Source: Desulfomicrobium sp. ZS1
GTDB lineage: Bacteria; Desulfobacterota; Desulfovibrionia; Desulfovibrionales; Desulfomicrobiaceae
NCBI RefSeq assembly: GCF_024204645.1
Contig: NZ_CP100351.1
Location: 3,002,001-3,066,000 of the forward strand
Direction of reading: 5' to 3'
Length of the DNA: 64,000 bases
Shown here: positions 17,350-26,252 of the stretch, piece after piece
Layout: every line of letters begins with the position of its first letter
Numbering within the stretch: the stretch's first letter is position 1
Program-made: the position numbers and the translations under genes
Notes under the pieces: model-generated
Told to the model about the DNA's origin: nothing
Databases searched by the model: none
What the model saw: only the letters and a program-made list of their open reading frames with translations

Positions 17350-18408
17350 ATGAGGCAAATCATGACACCACGCAGCACCATCAGCTATTTTCTCGAATCC
17401 ATCATCCTCTCCCTGCTCGGCCTGGCCGGGGCTTTTTACCTGGGATACCATAACGGCGGGTTGCCCATGGCCCTTGCATTTCTGCTGACCACGAGCCTTC
17501 TGGCCTGCCTGGAGACCTCCGTGTCCCTGGACAACGCCGTCGTCAACGCCACGGTGCTGAGGGTCATGACCCCGTTCTGGCGCATCATGTTCCTGACCGT
17601 GGGCATCGCCATCGCCGTATTCGGGATGCGGATTCTTTTCCCCATTCTGATCATCTCCGTGGCCGGGCACATGGAGTTCAGCCAGGCCTGGATCATCGCC
17701 ACCACAAGGCCCGACGAATACCGCCAGATCATGGAGGGAAGCCACCTCGGCATCATGGGCTTCGGCGGCACCTTTTTGCTCGTAGTGGCCCTGACCTATT
17801 TCCTGAACAAGGAAAAGGAAACGCACTGGCTGCCCGTGATTGAAAGAATGCTCTCCAAGGTCGGAGGCGTGGACAATGCGGCCGCGAGCCTGACCATCGG
17901 CCTGGTCATGGTCACGACCCTCTTCATCCCTTCCACCGACAAGTACACCTTTCTCATCAGCTCACTGAGCGGTTTTGCCGTGCACGCGCTCATCGATGTG
18001 CTCAAGCATGTCGTCGGCGGTGGAGACATCGTCACCGTGGCGGGAAAAAACGGCTTGGTCGGGCTCCTGTACCTGGAAGTTCTGGACAGCAGCTTTTCCT
18101 TTGACGGCGTGGTGGCGGCCTTCGCCATCACCAACAAATTCTGGCTCATCGCCATCGGACTGGGCATCGGCGCCCTTTTCGTGCGCTCCATGACCGTGTA
18201 CCTCGTGGCCAAGGGCACCCTTGAACAGTACATCTACCTGGAACCGGCCGCGTTCTGGGCCATCGCCTTTCTGGTTCTGGTCATGTTCATGTCTGCAGCC
18301 GGGCACCATCTGCCCGGAGGAGAAATCACCACGGGCCTGGCCAGCATGGTCATCCTCGGCGCCGGAGTGTTGACCAGCATCATGCAGAATCGAAGCAAGG
18401 TCGCCTGA
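17350..18408 (+). CDS. DUF475/TerC-superfamily integral membrane protein
   Basis: 352 aa with about nine membrane helices. It carries the acidic membrane motifs of the TerC superfamily: ETSVSLDNAVVNA near residue 57 and LEVLDSSFSFDGVVAAFAIT near 240, each with Glu and Asp in helices. I place it in the DUF475 branch. TerC relatives are linked to metal efflux at the membrane and to tellurite resistance; the exact substrate is unknown. The start at 17350 has GGGAG upstream. It follows the pst terminator and is followed after 32 bp by the Cys-rich protein gene, possibly in one unit. Confidence 0.8.
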   Translation: MRQIMTPRSTISYFLESIILSLLGLAGAFYLGYHNGGLPMALAFLLTTSLLACLETSVSLDNAVVNATVLRVMTPFWRIMFLTVGIAIAVFGMRILFPILIISVAGHMEFSQAWIIATTRPDEYRQIMEGSHLGIMGFGGTFLLVVALTYFLNKEKETHWLPVIERMLSKVGGVDNAAASLTIGLVMVTTLFIPSTDKYTFLISSLSGFAVHALIDVLKHVVGGGDIVTVAGKNGLVGLLYLEVLDSSFSFDGVVAAFAITNKFWLIAIGLGIGALFVRSMTVYLVAKGTLEQYIYLEPAAFWAIAFLVLVMFMSAAGHHLPGGEITTGLASMVILGAGVLTSIMQNRSKVA

Positions 18409-18440
18409 TCGCCACCTCTAACCGGCAAACAGGGAACACG

Positions 18441-19262
18441 ATGCCGATTCTTCCCGAAGATGAACAGGTCCGGGGCGGAGTGTACCTCTGCCAGACGGGC
18501 GCCTGCGTCTCCTGCGGCAGCTGCTGCGGGCTCTACAATATGCAGGACCTGTCCCGCGACCGTCTGCACGCCATCCTGGCCGAGCGCACCGGAAGCTTTG
18601 CCGGGACGCCCCGCACCATTGACGCCATCCTCGCCTTTGAACAGGAGCGCCTGAAGGCTGAGGGCTCGGACTTTCCCATCCCTGATTTCCATCACTGCGT
18701 CTTTGTCGGGCTGATTCAGGACGGCGGCGAGCGCATCGGCTGCCTTCTGCATCCGCTGGCCCTGGGAAATGGCGGCGTGGATTGGCGGGGCCTCAGCTTT
18801 TATGGCGGCGCGGCCTGCAAACTCTTCTTCTGCCCGACCTATGACGAGCTGGAGCCAAGATACAAACGCATCACGCGCGAAGTTCTGGACGACTGGTACG
18901 AATACGGGCTGATCATCCCGGAGCATCGCTTCCTGGCCGCCCTGCTCGGCGCAGTTGAAGACCGCCTGGGCTCCGCCCTCGATCCCGAGCGCCTGTCCGA
19001 GACAGGCCGCGCCGCGCTCGCGGAGCTGCTGCGCCTTAGGCTGAGCTGGCCTTTCCGCGACAGGCAAGCGCCTCTGGCCTGGAACTTTTTCAGCACAAAA
19101 GAAACGCACAGGCCCGCCCTGCTTGGACCCGAGCAGGCTCATAACCCTGAGCTGCGTCAGCTCCTGCACGAACTGGACACCCTGCCCGAACATGCCGAGG
19201 CTGCGCAGAGGCTGCTGCGCGATCTGCTTGGCCGAGCTGCTGACGCCGTGGCCCGAAAATGA
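18441..19262 (+). CDS. Cys-rich YkgJ-like protein, unknown function
   Basis: 273 aa. The N-terminus (residues 17-31) has CQTGACVSCGSCCG, and single or paired cysteines follow in HHCVFVG, IGCLLHP and CKLFFC. About nine cysteines in this arrangement resemble the YkgJ-type family, thought to bind zinc or an iron-sulfur cluster. The C-terminal half is helical without known motifs. It is probably co-transcribed with the DUF475 gene (32-bp gap) and ends at a strong hairpin. No specific reaction can be assigned. Confidence 0.6.
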   Translation: MPILPEDEQVRGGVYLCQTGACVSCGSCCGLYNMQDLSRDRLHAILAERTGSFAGTPRTIDAILAFEQERLKAEGSDFPIPDFHHCVFVGLIQDGGERIGCLLHPLALGNGGVDWRGLSFYGGAACKLFFCPTYDELEPRYKRITREVLDDWYEYGLIIPEHRFLAALLGAVEDRLGSALDPERLSETGRAALAELLRLRLSWPFRDRQAPLAWNFFSTKETHRPALLGPEQAHNPELRQLLHELDTLPEHAEAAQRLLRDLLGRAADAVARK

Positions 19263-19263
19263 A

Positions 19264-19287
19264 AGGACCGGCGCAAAGGCCGGTCCT
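19264..19287. terminator. Bidirectional terminator between Cys-rich gene and hsp20
   Basis: AGGACCGGC and GCCGGTCCT form a 9-bp stem with a GCAAAG loop between convergent genes. Only short T tracts flank it on either strand. Confidence 0.75.
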
Positions 19288-19324
19288 AAAGGGTAAGCGG
19301 AGGCGAGCTGTCCGCCAAGGTCAC

Positions 19325-19768
19325 TTAATCGACATGGATGTCGATGGCCTTGGGCCGCGCCTTCTCTGTCTTGGGCAGATGCAGATGAAGCATACCGTCC
19401 TTGAACACCGCCTTGATGCCGTCCGGATCCACGTTCTCCGGCACGGTAAAGCGGCGCATGAAGCTTCCGGTGAAACGTTCCACGCGATGGTACTTTTTGT
19501 CCTTTTCTTCCTTTTCGGTCTTGCGCTCACCCTGAATGGTCAACACTCCGTTCTCCAGCGACACCTTGACATGGTCCTTTTCCACGCCGGGAATATCGGC
19601 CTTGATCAAAAACTCGGTTTCGGTCTCGGCTATATCCACCCGCGGGGTCCAGTCGCTGGACGCAAGGGCCTCCTGCCCTCCGCTCGGCCATCCTACGGCC
19701 TTGGTGTACCGATCGAACATGTCTTCAATCTCCCGCCAGGGATCCCATTTCATCAGCGTCATGGCCAA
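19325..19768 (-). CDS. Hsp20/alpha-crystallin small heat shock protein
   Basis: 147 aa, the usual size. The alpha-crystallin domain covers about 40-135: WTPRVDIAETETEFLIKADI, LENGVLTIQGER, and the late FKDGMLHLHLPK strand. The N-terminus KWDPWREIEDMFDR is typical of bacterial class A small chaperones that hold unfolding proteins as ATP-independent oligomers. AAGGAGG lies before the start. No CIRCE-type repeat was seen in the 189-bp upstream gap. Confidence 0.93.
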   Translation of the reverse strand: MAMTLMKWDPWREIEDMFDRYTKAVGWPSGGQEALASSDWTPRVDIAETETEFLIKADIPGVEKDHVKVSLENGVLTIQGERKTEKEEKDKKYHRVERFTGSFMRRFTVPENVDPDGIKAVFKDGMLHLHLPKTEKARPKAIDIHVD

Positions 19769-19957
19769 CCTCCTTTCCGTGACCAGCCTTCAACAGTTTC
19801 ATGAATCCGGGACCATCCCGAATCGCATAAAACATATGACGCAGGCACGGACAGTCAAGGGAGGCGGTGCTTCGGAATGGCGAGTGATGCAGACGAATCC
19901 CCTTCTTCAAGAGGAAGACGATCATTTACAGAGACTTCGCGAATCAGGATTTTCAGA

Positions 19958-20869
19958 TCACCCCCCGGCCAGATACGCCGCCAGGGCCAGGGCGTAGAAC
20001 TTGGAGCGGTCGGAGTCCCCGCGCGAAGGGACGACCAGGGGATAGCTCGCGCCGACCACGATCCCGGCCATGGGCAGGTCCATGAGACTGGTCACGGCCT
20101 TGTAGAGCACGTTACCGGTGACGATGTTGGGTGCGCAGAGAATATCCGCCCGGCCTGCGGCGGGATGGTCAACGCCCTTGGCCAGCGCCTTGTCCGTGGA
20201 AACGGCGATATCGAGGGCAAAAGGCCCCCCGACCACCGCGTCGCCAAAAATGCCCATGCGACAGAGCTTGGCCAGGATGTCGGCGTCCTTGCTGGAGACC
20301 ATGTCGTTGTAGGAAACTTTTTCCGTGGCTGAGAGCACGGCCACCTTGGGCGGATCCATGCCCAGCTTTTTGGCCACGGTCACGGCGTTGTTGATGATGT
20401 CGATCTTGCGCGTCAGGGAAGGCGCAATATTGACGCCCGCGTCGGTCACGATCAGAAGCCGCTCCTCGCGTGGGTGCGGAAACACGCCGATATGGCTGAG
20501 GAGCCCGTCGCTCCCGCGCTTGCGGCCCAGCACGGCCCGCAGCAACACATCGGTCTTGACCCCGCCCTTCATCAAAAACTGAGCCCGGCCTTCTTGTAGA
20601 AGGTCGAGGCTCGCCGCAAGAGCTTTCTTGTCATCCGGCTCGTGCAGGCATTCGAAGGCGTCGAAATTCCCGCTTGTCAGCTCCGGCAAACCGCGCATGC
20701 GGTCCACGTCCCCGACAAAGACCGGTTCGGCCAGCCCCTGCCGCGCGGCCTCAAGCCCGGCCAGCACCGCGTTGGGTTCGGCGCAGGCCGCGATGACCAC
20801 ACGCACCGGCGTTTTACGGGAACGGACCAATTCCACCATCCGGTCAAGGGAACGCACCGGCCCGGCCAT
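19958..20869 (-). CDS. Phosphate acetyl/butyryltransferase family protein
   Basis: 303 aa, the length of phosphate butyryltransferase (Ptb). It has the Pta/Ptb fold with FLMKGGVKTDVLLRAV, ITDAGVN-like VTDAGVNIAPSL, and the C-terminal ADILCAPNIVTGNVLYK segment. These enzymes move an acyl group between CoA and phosphate. The stop of the upstream ACT-domain gene overlaps its start by 1 bp, so the two are translationally coupled. No butyrate or acetate kinase gene is adjacent, so the metabolic role is unclear; branched-chain or acetyl substrates are both possible. Confidence 0.85.
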   Translation of the reverse strand: MAGPVRSLDRMVELVRSRKTPVRVVIAACAEPNAVLAGLEAARQGLAEPVFVGDVDRMRGLPELTSGNFDAFECLHEPDDKKALAASLDLLQEGRAQFLMKGGVKTDVLLRAVLGRKRGSDGLLSHIGVFPHPREERLLIVTDAGVNIAPSLTRKIDIINNAVTVAKKLGMDPPKVAVLSATEKVSYNDMVSSKDADILAKLCRMGIFGDAVVGGPFALDIAVSTDKALAKGVDHPAAGRADILCAPNIVTGNVLYKAVTSLMDLPMAGIVVGASYPLVVPSRGDSDRSKFYALALAAYLAGG

Positions 20870-21348
20870 CAGGCGTCCCCCCGGGACAGGGCGATGAGCC
20901 CGGTGCGGCTCAGAGACTGGATGCCGTGCGGGGCCAGGGTGCGGATGAGCCCGGCGACCTTGCCCTGGGGAGCGGCAAGCTCGGCGGAGATGGTCTCGTT
21001 GCCCATGTCGATCACGTTGGCCCGGAAAACCTCGAAGATCTGCAGAATCTGGCTGACCGTGTCCTTGGTGATGCGGACCTTGATCATGACCAGCTCGCGG
21101 TCCATGAGATCCTGCTCCGAGAGGTCTTCCAGGCGCAGCACGAAATTCAGGGAGGCGATCTCGTCGGTCACGGCCGTGATCTTTCCTTCGTCCGGCTCGA
21201 CGCAGATGATCATGCGCGAGACATCCTCGCGCTCGGTCTCCCCGCAGGAAATGGAACGGATGTTGATGCCGTGGCGCTGGAAAACCAGAGCCATGGCGGC
21301 CAGGACGCCGGGCTCGTTCCGGACCAGGGTGGAGATGGTGTGACGCAT
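20869..21348 (-). CDS. Acetolactate synthase small-subunit-like ACT protein
   Basis: 159 aa, matching the IlvN/IlvH regulatory subunit in length and layout: an N-terminal ACT domain (RHTISTLVRNEPGVLAAMA, with GINIRSISCGETE) and a second ACT-like C-terminal domain with TKDTVSQILQIFEVFRANVID. The normal partner, the large catalytic subunit, is not next to it. Here it is translationally coupled to a Ptb-like gene, which may point to valine-sensing control of branched-chain acyl metabolism (inference). Confidence 0.8.
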   Translation of the reverse strand: MRHTISTLVRNEPGVLAAMALVFQRHGINIRSISCGETEREDVSRMIICVEPDEGKITAVTDEIASLNFVLRLEDLSEQDLMDRELVMIKVRITKDTVSQILQIFEVFRANVIDMGNETISAELAAPQGKVAGLIRTLAPHGIQSLSRTGLIALSRGDA

Positions 21349-21463
21349 GGGGGCTCCTTGATGATGGGATGCGCGGACCGGACGAGTATGTCAGGGCTCG
21401 CGCTTTGAATCAAGGCGACCCAGAGGAGCACGTTTCGGAGCGGAGGCGCAAAGACGGAAAGAC

Positions 21464-21590
21464 ATGGATCCCCGCCTTCGCGGGGATAACACTGAGAAGC
21501 GCGGGCAGGTCGTGCATTTCCGGCGATGCGTATAGCTCCGGACCCGTCGATTCACAGCGGCGTCATTCCCGCGAAGGAGGGAATCCATGC
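21464..21590. repeat. Two palindromic repeats downstream of tdh
   Basis: Two copies of a short palindrome of the GGATTCCCGC-N-GCGGGAATCC type lie at 21464-21492 and 21561-21588 in the 272-bp gap between the ACT gene and tdh. The same repeat occurs three more times on the other side of tdh. This is a REP-like dispersed intergenic element. Confidence 0.75.
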
Positions 21591-21620
21591 CTTTTCATTC
21601 TCATCGTCCACACCCCGGAA

Positions 21621-22658
21621 TTAGGCGTTCCAGTCCAATATGACCTTGCCCGACTTGCCCGTGCGCATGACATCGAAGCCTTTCTGGAAATCCTCGGCCG
21701 CGAAGTTGTGGGTGATGACCGGGGTCATGTCCAGGCCGCTTTGCAGCATGGCCGTCATCTTGTACCAGGTCTCGAACATTTCCCGGCCATAGATGCCTTT
21801 GAGCTTCAGACCCTTGAAGACGACCTGGCCCCAATCGATGGCCGTGTCGTCGGGCATGATGCCCAGAAGCGCAATGTGGCCGCCGTGGTTCATCTGCGCG
21901 AGCATTTCCCGGAAGGCGTGGGGATTGCCGGACATTTCCAGGCCCACGTCAAAGCCTTCAGACATGTGCAGGTCGGCCATGGTTTCGACCAGGGATTCGC
22001 TGCCGACGTTGACGGCGCGGCTCACGCCCATCTTGCGGGCCAAGTCCAGGCGGTAGTCGTTGACGTCGGTGATGACCACGTGGCGGGCTCCGCAAAAGCG
22101 GGCGATGCCGGCTGCCATGATGCCGATGGGCCCGGCCCCGGTGATGAGCACGTCCTCGCCGACCAGATCAAAGGATAGGGCCGTGTGCGTGGCGTTGCCC
22201 AAGGGGTCGAGCATGGCGGCCACGTCGCCGGAGATGGTGTCAGGGACCTTGAAGGCGTTGACGGCCGGAACGCAAACGTACTCCGCGAAACAGCCGGGGC
22301 GGTTGACCCCTACGCCAATGGCGTTGCGGCAGAGGTGGCGCTTGCCCGCCTTACAGTTGCGGCAGTGACCGCAAGTGATGTGCCCTTCGGCGGAGACCCG
22401 GTCGCCGACTTTAAGCCCGCGCACCTCGGAACCCACCTCAACAATGCGGCCCACAAACTCGTGCCCGACGGCCATGGGCACGGGAATGGTCTTCGCGGCC
22501 CAGGCGTCCCAGTTGTAGATATGGATGTCGGTGCCGCAAATGGCGGTCTTACCGACCTTGATCAGAATATCGTTATGGCCGACCTCGGGCACGGGAATCT
22601 CTTCCATCCAGATTCCGACCTCGGGTTTGGCTTTTACCAATGCTTTCATTTTTTCCAT
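21621..22658 (-). CDS. tdh: L-threonine 3-dehydrogenase
   Basis: 345 aa, zinc-dependent medium-chain dehydrogenase. The catalytic zinc site is in [13 protein letters not shown] and VGHEFVGRI; the structural zinc cysteines are in [15 protein letters not shown]; the NAD-binding [13 protein letters not shown] lies near residue 175. It oxidises threonine to 2-amino-3-ketobutyrate, which the Kbl enzyme encoded upstream cleaves with CoA to glycine and acetyl-CoA. The two genes share a strand but are split by 466 bp of repeats, so they may not be one tight operon. Confidence 0.95.
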   Translation of the reverse strand: MEKMKALVKAKPEVGIWMEEIPVPEVGHNDILIKVGKTAICGTDIHIYNWDAWAAKTIPVPMAVGHEFVGRIVEVGSEVRGLKVGDRVSAEGHITCGHCRNCKAGKRHLCRNAIGVGVNRPGCFAEYVCVPAVNAFKVPDTISGDVAAMLDPLGNATHTALSFDLVGEDVLITGAGPIGIMAAGIARFCGARHVVITDVNDYRLDLARKMGVSRAVNVGSESLVETMADLHMSEGFDVGLEMSGNPHAFREMLAQMNHGGHIALLGIMPDDTAIDWGQVVFKGLKLKGIYGREMFETWYKMTAMLQSGLDMTPVITHNFAAEDFQKGFDVMRTGKSGKVILDWNA

Positions 22659-22713
22659 TTTTTTATCCTCGTATGCTCTTAAATTTTATTCTCAGCGGTG
22701 CAAATTATTGAAG

Positions 22714-22837
22714 ATGGATTCCCGCCTTCGCGTGAATGACGGAACGCCTGGATCCCGTGTTGGTGTCATCCCCGTGTAGACGGGGATCCACGTCTTTGAT
22801 GACGGAAAGATGGATTCCCGCCTGCGCGGGAATGACG
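22714..22837. repeat. Three palindromic repeats upstream of tdh
   Basis: Copies at 22714-22741, 22765-22790 and 22810-22837 share the core TGGATTCCCGC/GCGGGAATGACG with the copies at 21464-21588. Orientation alternates. They start about 55 bp before the tdh start codon and could form hairpins in a kbl-tdh transcript. Confidence 0.75.
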
Positions 22838-22867
22838 CCAGAAACAATCCCTAAGACCTCATTAAAT

Positions 22868-22883
22868 AAAGCATTCATGCTTT
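22868..22883. repeat. Small perfect palindrome AAAGCAT-TC-ATGCTTT
   Basis: A 7-bp perfect inverted repeat with a 2-base centre next to the larger palindromic element. It could be an operator or a remnant of that element's edge. Confidence 0.35.
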
Positions 22884-22907
22884 ACGCGCCTGACCGGACA
22901 GCGCTCA

Positions 22908-23087
22908 AGGCTTTGCGGGTTGTCGGGATGGCGGGGCGCCGACTGTCTGACCGAGCCAGGCATCGTTTGTCGCAGTGTCGCGTTGCGCCCGAAGCGCAGA
23001 CAGCTGTTCGACAGCAGCGACAATGCGACTCTACAAGGCCGGCGAGGGAGTTTCGGCGGCTCGCCATCCCGGCAACCCGCAAAGCCT
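22908..23087. repeat. 180-bp MITE-like palindromic element between kbl and tdh
   Basis: Arms of 35 bp at 22908-22942 and 23053-23087 are inverted copies matching at 32 of 35 positions (the outer parts read AGGCTTTGCGGGTTG). The inner sequence is also partly self-complementary (GTCGCA-TGTCGC near 22970 against its complement near 23025). No ORF of note is present, so it looks like a non-autonomous mobile element or a structured RNA-forming repeat. Confidence 0.65.
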
Positions 23088-23124
23088 CTCCCGTCCTGTC
23101 CCGTCCCGTCTTTCAGCTCGCCCC

Positions 23125-24309
23125 TCAAATCACTCCCAGTTCCTTCCCGACCTTCACAAACGCCGCCACCGCCTGCTCCAGCTGCTCCCGCGTATGCGCC
23201 GCGCTCATCTGGGTGCGGATCCGGGCCTTGCCCTGGGGCACCACCGGAAAACTGAACCCCACCACGTAGATCCCCTCTTCCAGCATCCGCGCCGCCATGC
23301 GCTGGGCCAAGACGGCGTCCCCCAACATAACGGGAATGATGGGATGCTCGCCCGGAGCCAGGGTGAATCCGGCTTTTGTCATGGCTTCCCGGAAGTATCG
23401 GCTATTTTCGCCCAGTCTCACGCGCAGTTCCGGCTCTTCCCTGATCAGATCGAGCACGGCCAGGGATGTGGCCGTGATGACCGGGGCCAGCGTATTGGAA
23501 AAAAGATACGGCCGGGAGCGCTGCCGCAGCCATTCGACGATCTCCTTGCGCCCGGAGGTGTAGCCGCCGGAGGCCCCGCCCAGGGCCTTGCCCAGGGTAC
23601 CGGTGATGATGTCCACCCGGCCCATGACGCCGCAGTGCTCGTGGGTGCCGCGCCCGTTTTCGCCCATGAAGCCCACGGCGTGGGAATCGTCGACCATGAC
23701 CAGAGCGTCATATTTGTCGGCCAAGTCACAGATGGCCTTCAAGTTGGCAATATGGCCGTCCATGGAAAAAACGCCGTCGGTGACGATGAGCCTGTAGCGG
23801 CAATCCGCAGCGTCTTTGAGCTGCGTTTCCAGATCGGCCATGTCATTGCTCGCATAGCGGAAACGCTTGGCCTTGCACAGCCGCACCCCGTCGATGATGG
23901 AGGCATGATTCAGGGCGTCGCTGATGACCGCGTCCTCGGCCCCGAGCAGGGTCTCGAAAAGGCCGCCGTTGGCGTCGAAGCAGGAGCTGTACAGGATGGT
24001 GTCGTCCATGCCCAGAAACTCGGACAGCCTGTTTTCAAGCTCCTTGTGCACGTCCTGGGTGCCGCAGATAAAACGCACCGAGGACAGGCCATAACCCCAG
24101 TGGTCCAGGGCATCGTGCGCGGCCGCGACCAGGCGCTTGTCGCCAGCCAGGCCGAGATAGTTGTTGGCGCAGAAATTGAGCACTTCGCCTCCACCGGCCA
24201 CGGAGATGCGCGCCCCCTGGGGTGAGGTGATGACCCGTTCCGCCTTGAAGAGCCCCTTTTCCCGCAATTCCTCTGTCTGCCGCGCCAGATCTTCCAGTAT
24301 TCGCTTCAT
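23125..24309 (-). CDS. kbl: Glycine C-acetyltransferase (2-amino-3-ketobutyrate CoA ligase)
   Basis: 394 aa, PLP-dependent alpha-oxoamine synthase of normal length. Residues near 105 read NYLGLAGDK-like context, [10 protein letters not shown] holds the cofactor aspartate, and [10 protein letters not shown] carries the PLP lysine near residue 240. It converts 2-amino-3-ketobutyrate and CoA to glycine and acetyl-CoA, following the Tdh step. GGAGG precedes the start. The 176-bp upstream region, shared with a divergent Lrp-type regulator, carries repeated AT-rich sites. Confidence 0.95.
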   Translation of the reverse strand: MKRILEDLARQTEELREKGLFKAERVITSPQGARISVAGGGEVLNFCANNYLGLAGDKRLVAAAHDALDHWGYGLSSVRFICGTQDVHKELENRLSEFLGMDDTILYSSCFDANGGLFETLLGAEDAVISDALNHASIIDGVRLCKAKRFRYASNDMADLETQLKDAADCRYRLIVTDGVFSMDGHIANLKAICDLADKYDALVMVDDSHAVGFMGENGRGTHEHCGVMGRVDIITGTLGKALGGASGGYTSGRKEIVEWLRQRSRPYLFSNTLAPVITATSLAVLDLIREEPELRVRLGENSRYFREAMTKAGFTLAPGEHPIIPVMLGDAVLAQRMAARMLEEGIYVVGFSFPVVPQGKARIRTQMSAAHTREQLEQAVAAFVKVGKELGVI

Positions 24310-24318
24310 GCCGCCTCC

Positions 24319-24361
24319 CCGTAAAATTTCGATTTCCGCAATTTTATCACCGTAAAATTTC
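24319..24361. promoter_or_regulatory. AT-rich repeated sites, likely Lrp-type operator
   Basis: CCGTAAAATTTC occurs twice (24319-24330 and 24350-24361, 31 bp apart, about three helical turns), with an inverted GCAATTTTAT copy between. It lies 10-52 bp upstream of kbl and before the divergent Lrp-family gene, fitting feast/famine regulator binding. Confidence 0.55.
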
Positions 24362-24485
24362 TTGTCAACGAATTGAAAGGCAATATATTAACGAATAAAT
24401 CAATTAGCAACCCTCTCCAGACCCGTCCGCCCGGATTTTGTCTTTCAGGCCGGACTGGGCTAAACGCTCACGCGGGAGCATAAAC

Positions 24486-24959
24486 GTGAACGAAAAAGAA
24501 ATCACCCTGGATCACACGGACCGCCAGATCATCGCCGCCTTGCAGGAAAACGGACGCGAATCCTACAAGAGCATCGCCCAGCGCCTGGGCGTGTCCGACG
24601 GCACGGTGCGGCTGCGCACGGAGCGGCTGCTGAAAAGCGGTTACCTGCGCATCTCGGCGTCGGTAAACCCGATGTTCTTCGAGGACGGGTTGACCGCCAC
24701 CGTGGGAGTCAGTCTTGAGGGGCGGGCCAATGCCCAGATCATGCAGGCCATTGCGGATCTTGAGGGGGTGCAGTCCGTGTCCAACGTCTCGGGCCGCTTC
24801 GATCTCCTGGTGGAGATCCATGTGGCTTCCCGCAGCGACCTGCGCCGCTTTCTGGTAGATGACCTGTCGGCCCTCGGCGCGGTCCAGAACACCGAGACCT
24901 TCCTGTATCTGGAAACCATCAACAAATGGGTGCAGCAGCGCCAGGAAGCCGCCAAATGA
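24486..24959 (+). CDS. Lrp/AsnC family transcriptional regulator
   Basis: 157 aa from GTG 24486, with GGGAG upstream. The N-terminal helix-turn-helix is DRQIIAALQENGRESYKSIAQRLG followed by SDGTVRLRTERL in residues 10-50 (quoted in parts). The C-terminal RAM/ACT-type domain covers about 65-145 and ends with the ETFLYLETINKW strand. Family members sense amino acids and often regulate a divergent gene; here the divergent target would be kbl and threonine breakdown. The next ORF overlaps its stop by 4 bp. Confidence 0.9.
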   Translation: MNEKEITLDHTDRQIIAALQENGRESYKSIAQRLGVSDGTVRLRTERLLKSGYLRISASVNPMFFEDGLTATVGVSLEGRANAQIMQAIADLEGVQSVSNVSGRFDLLVEIHVASRSDLRRFLVDDLSALGAVQNTETFLYLETINKWVQQRQEAAK

Positions 24960-25156
24960 GCCACATCCTGCACGGATTCACGGACCCCAACTATCTGGAA
25001 GCGTTGATCGCCAAGGCCGAAACCCAACTGCGAGAGGCGGAAAACGAAGAGGACCGGCAGCGGTTTGCCGCCTATCTGGACGTGTTGAAAGGATGGAAGG
25101 GAAAAATCACGGCGAGCCAGGATGTCTGCTCTCACGGTGAAAACGAATCAAAATAG
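24956..25156 (+). CDS. 66-aa helical protein coupled to the Lrp-type regulator
   Basis: ATG overlaps the regulator's TGA (ATGA), so translation is coupled. The 66-aa product is highly charged, mostly helical (EALIAKAETQLREAENEED) and ends with a single Cys/His patch. No family is recognised. Its coupling suggests a small partner of the regulator or simply a conserved short gene; it is convergent with the secreted protein gene 3 bp beyond. Confidence 0.6.
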   Translation: MSHILHGFTDPNYLEALIAKAETQLREAENEEDRQRFAAYLDVLKGWKGKITASQDVCSHGENESK

Positions 25157-25159
25157 AAA

Positions 25160-26251
25160 CTACGGAGCGAGCAGCCGCTCCCGCATCAAAAGCCCGATCA
25201 ACTCACCGCGATCGAGGTGCCGCGCGTAGCCCTTTTCCAAAATTCCTGAAGCAGTCCTGTTCTTTTCCTGCTCGGCCTGCGCCAGATACCCGGCCAGAAT
25301 GGGTTCGACCTCACGGCGCAACTGGGCGTCGAACTTTCCGTCCAGCGCCCTGAACAGCGCTTCCAGCTCTTCGGGCGCGGGCAGATCGGCGGCGTTCAGA
25401 ACCGCGCCGATCCGCTCCCGGTAGCGCACCAGCGAAGCCCTTATATGACTCTCCTTGATGACGGACAGGCCCGACCAGCCCGCCCGCATCCATTGGAACA
25501 CACCGCTTTGCACCACCTCGCCCTCATCAAGATAGACCCCGATGGAGACGTTGGTCTGAATCCGGGACGAGACCCAGCCCAGCCCGGTCTTGGTCAATCC
25601 TTCCTCTTCCGAATAGACGTAGCGGCTGTCCTCGTCGCGCCCGACACGGTACCCTTTGGTGCCCACTTCCGATGGTTCGGGCTGCACGCTCACGGACAAA
25701 AGCGCCTTCGCTTCCGGCAAAAGAACAAGCACCCGCTTCAAACGCATCGCGTAGCATCCGCCCGTGGACAGATCTGCGGTGGTGCGGTCGTATTGCTCGC
25801 CCCGCACCACCAGCGTCCTAGCCGGCGGCCAGGGATCAGCCCACAGCTGCCGCTGTGCCTCCGCGCTTTTCGGTGTGGTCCAGACCGAAGAACGGATCGA
25901 AAAAGGCTTTATGAGCTCTTGGGGGATTTCGGGATTGTAAAGACAGCGCAACAGGCGCTGCATGGGCAGATTGATCGCAAAGCCCTGATACGCGCCGGGT
26001 GCGTCGTCGTATCGGAACAGGCCACCGGCGGCGTCGCCCTGGGCTCGGACATGGGCGATGAGAGGGGCGATGCGGTGCGGGTCGGGCTCGTGGCCGAGAA
26101 GCACCTCGCGGCACAGATGATCCACCGCCTGCTCAAGGCCGGGCAGCGACGGGTGGGGGCCGAGGGCATGGACCGGGCCCGCGCCAAAACCGAAAAAAAA
26201 GAGGATGAGTCCGCAGACCCACCCCCGCCGTACAAGAAAGGGGACACTCAC
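25160..26251 (-). CDS. Secreted protein of unknown function (lipid-gene operon)
   Basis: 363 aa from GTG 26251, preceded by AGGGGA. Residues 1-32 form a signal peptide (basic RR, hydrophobic core, cut after VHA). The mature protein has no domain I recognise: helical N-terminal part, a middle section with beta-type segments (TLVVRGEQYDRTTADL), and a helical end. The long in-frame extension upstream overlaps the Lgt-like gene and is unlikely. It begins directly after the Lgt-like stop codon and is probably the last gene of the four-gene operon. It may act in the periplasm on the envelope (inference). Confidence 0.6.
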   Translation of the reverse strand: MSVPFLVRRGWVCGLILFFFGFGAGPVHALGPHPSLPGLEQAVDHLCREVLLGHEPDPHRIAPLIAHVRAQGDAAGGLFRYDDAPGAYQGFAINLPMQRLLRCLYNPEIPQELIKPFSIRSSVWTTPKSAEAQRQLWADPWPPARTLVVRGEQYDRTTADLSTGGCYAMRLKRVLVLLPEAKALLSVSVQPEPSEVGTKGYRVGRDEDSRYVYSEEEGLTKTGLGWVSSRIQTNVSIGVYLDEGEVVQSGVFQWMRAGWSGLSVIKESHIRASLVRYRERIGAVLNAADLPAPEELEALFRALDGKFDAQLRREVEPILAGYLAQAEQEKNRTASGILEKGYARHLDRGELIGLLMRERLLAP

Positions 26252-26252
26252 G

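Noticed and set aside
21464-22837. CRISPR-like array of repeated palindromes
   Set aside because: Copies are few, unevenly spaced, alternate in orientation and no cas gene is near; they are REP-like repeats.
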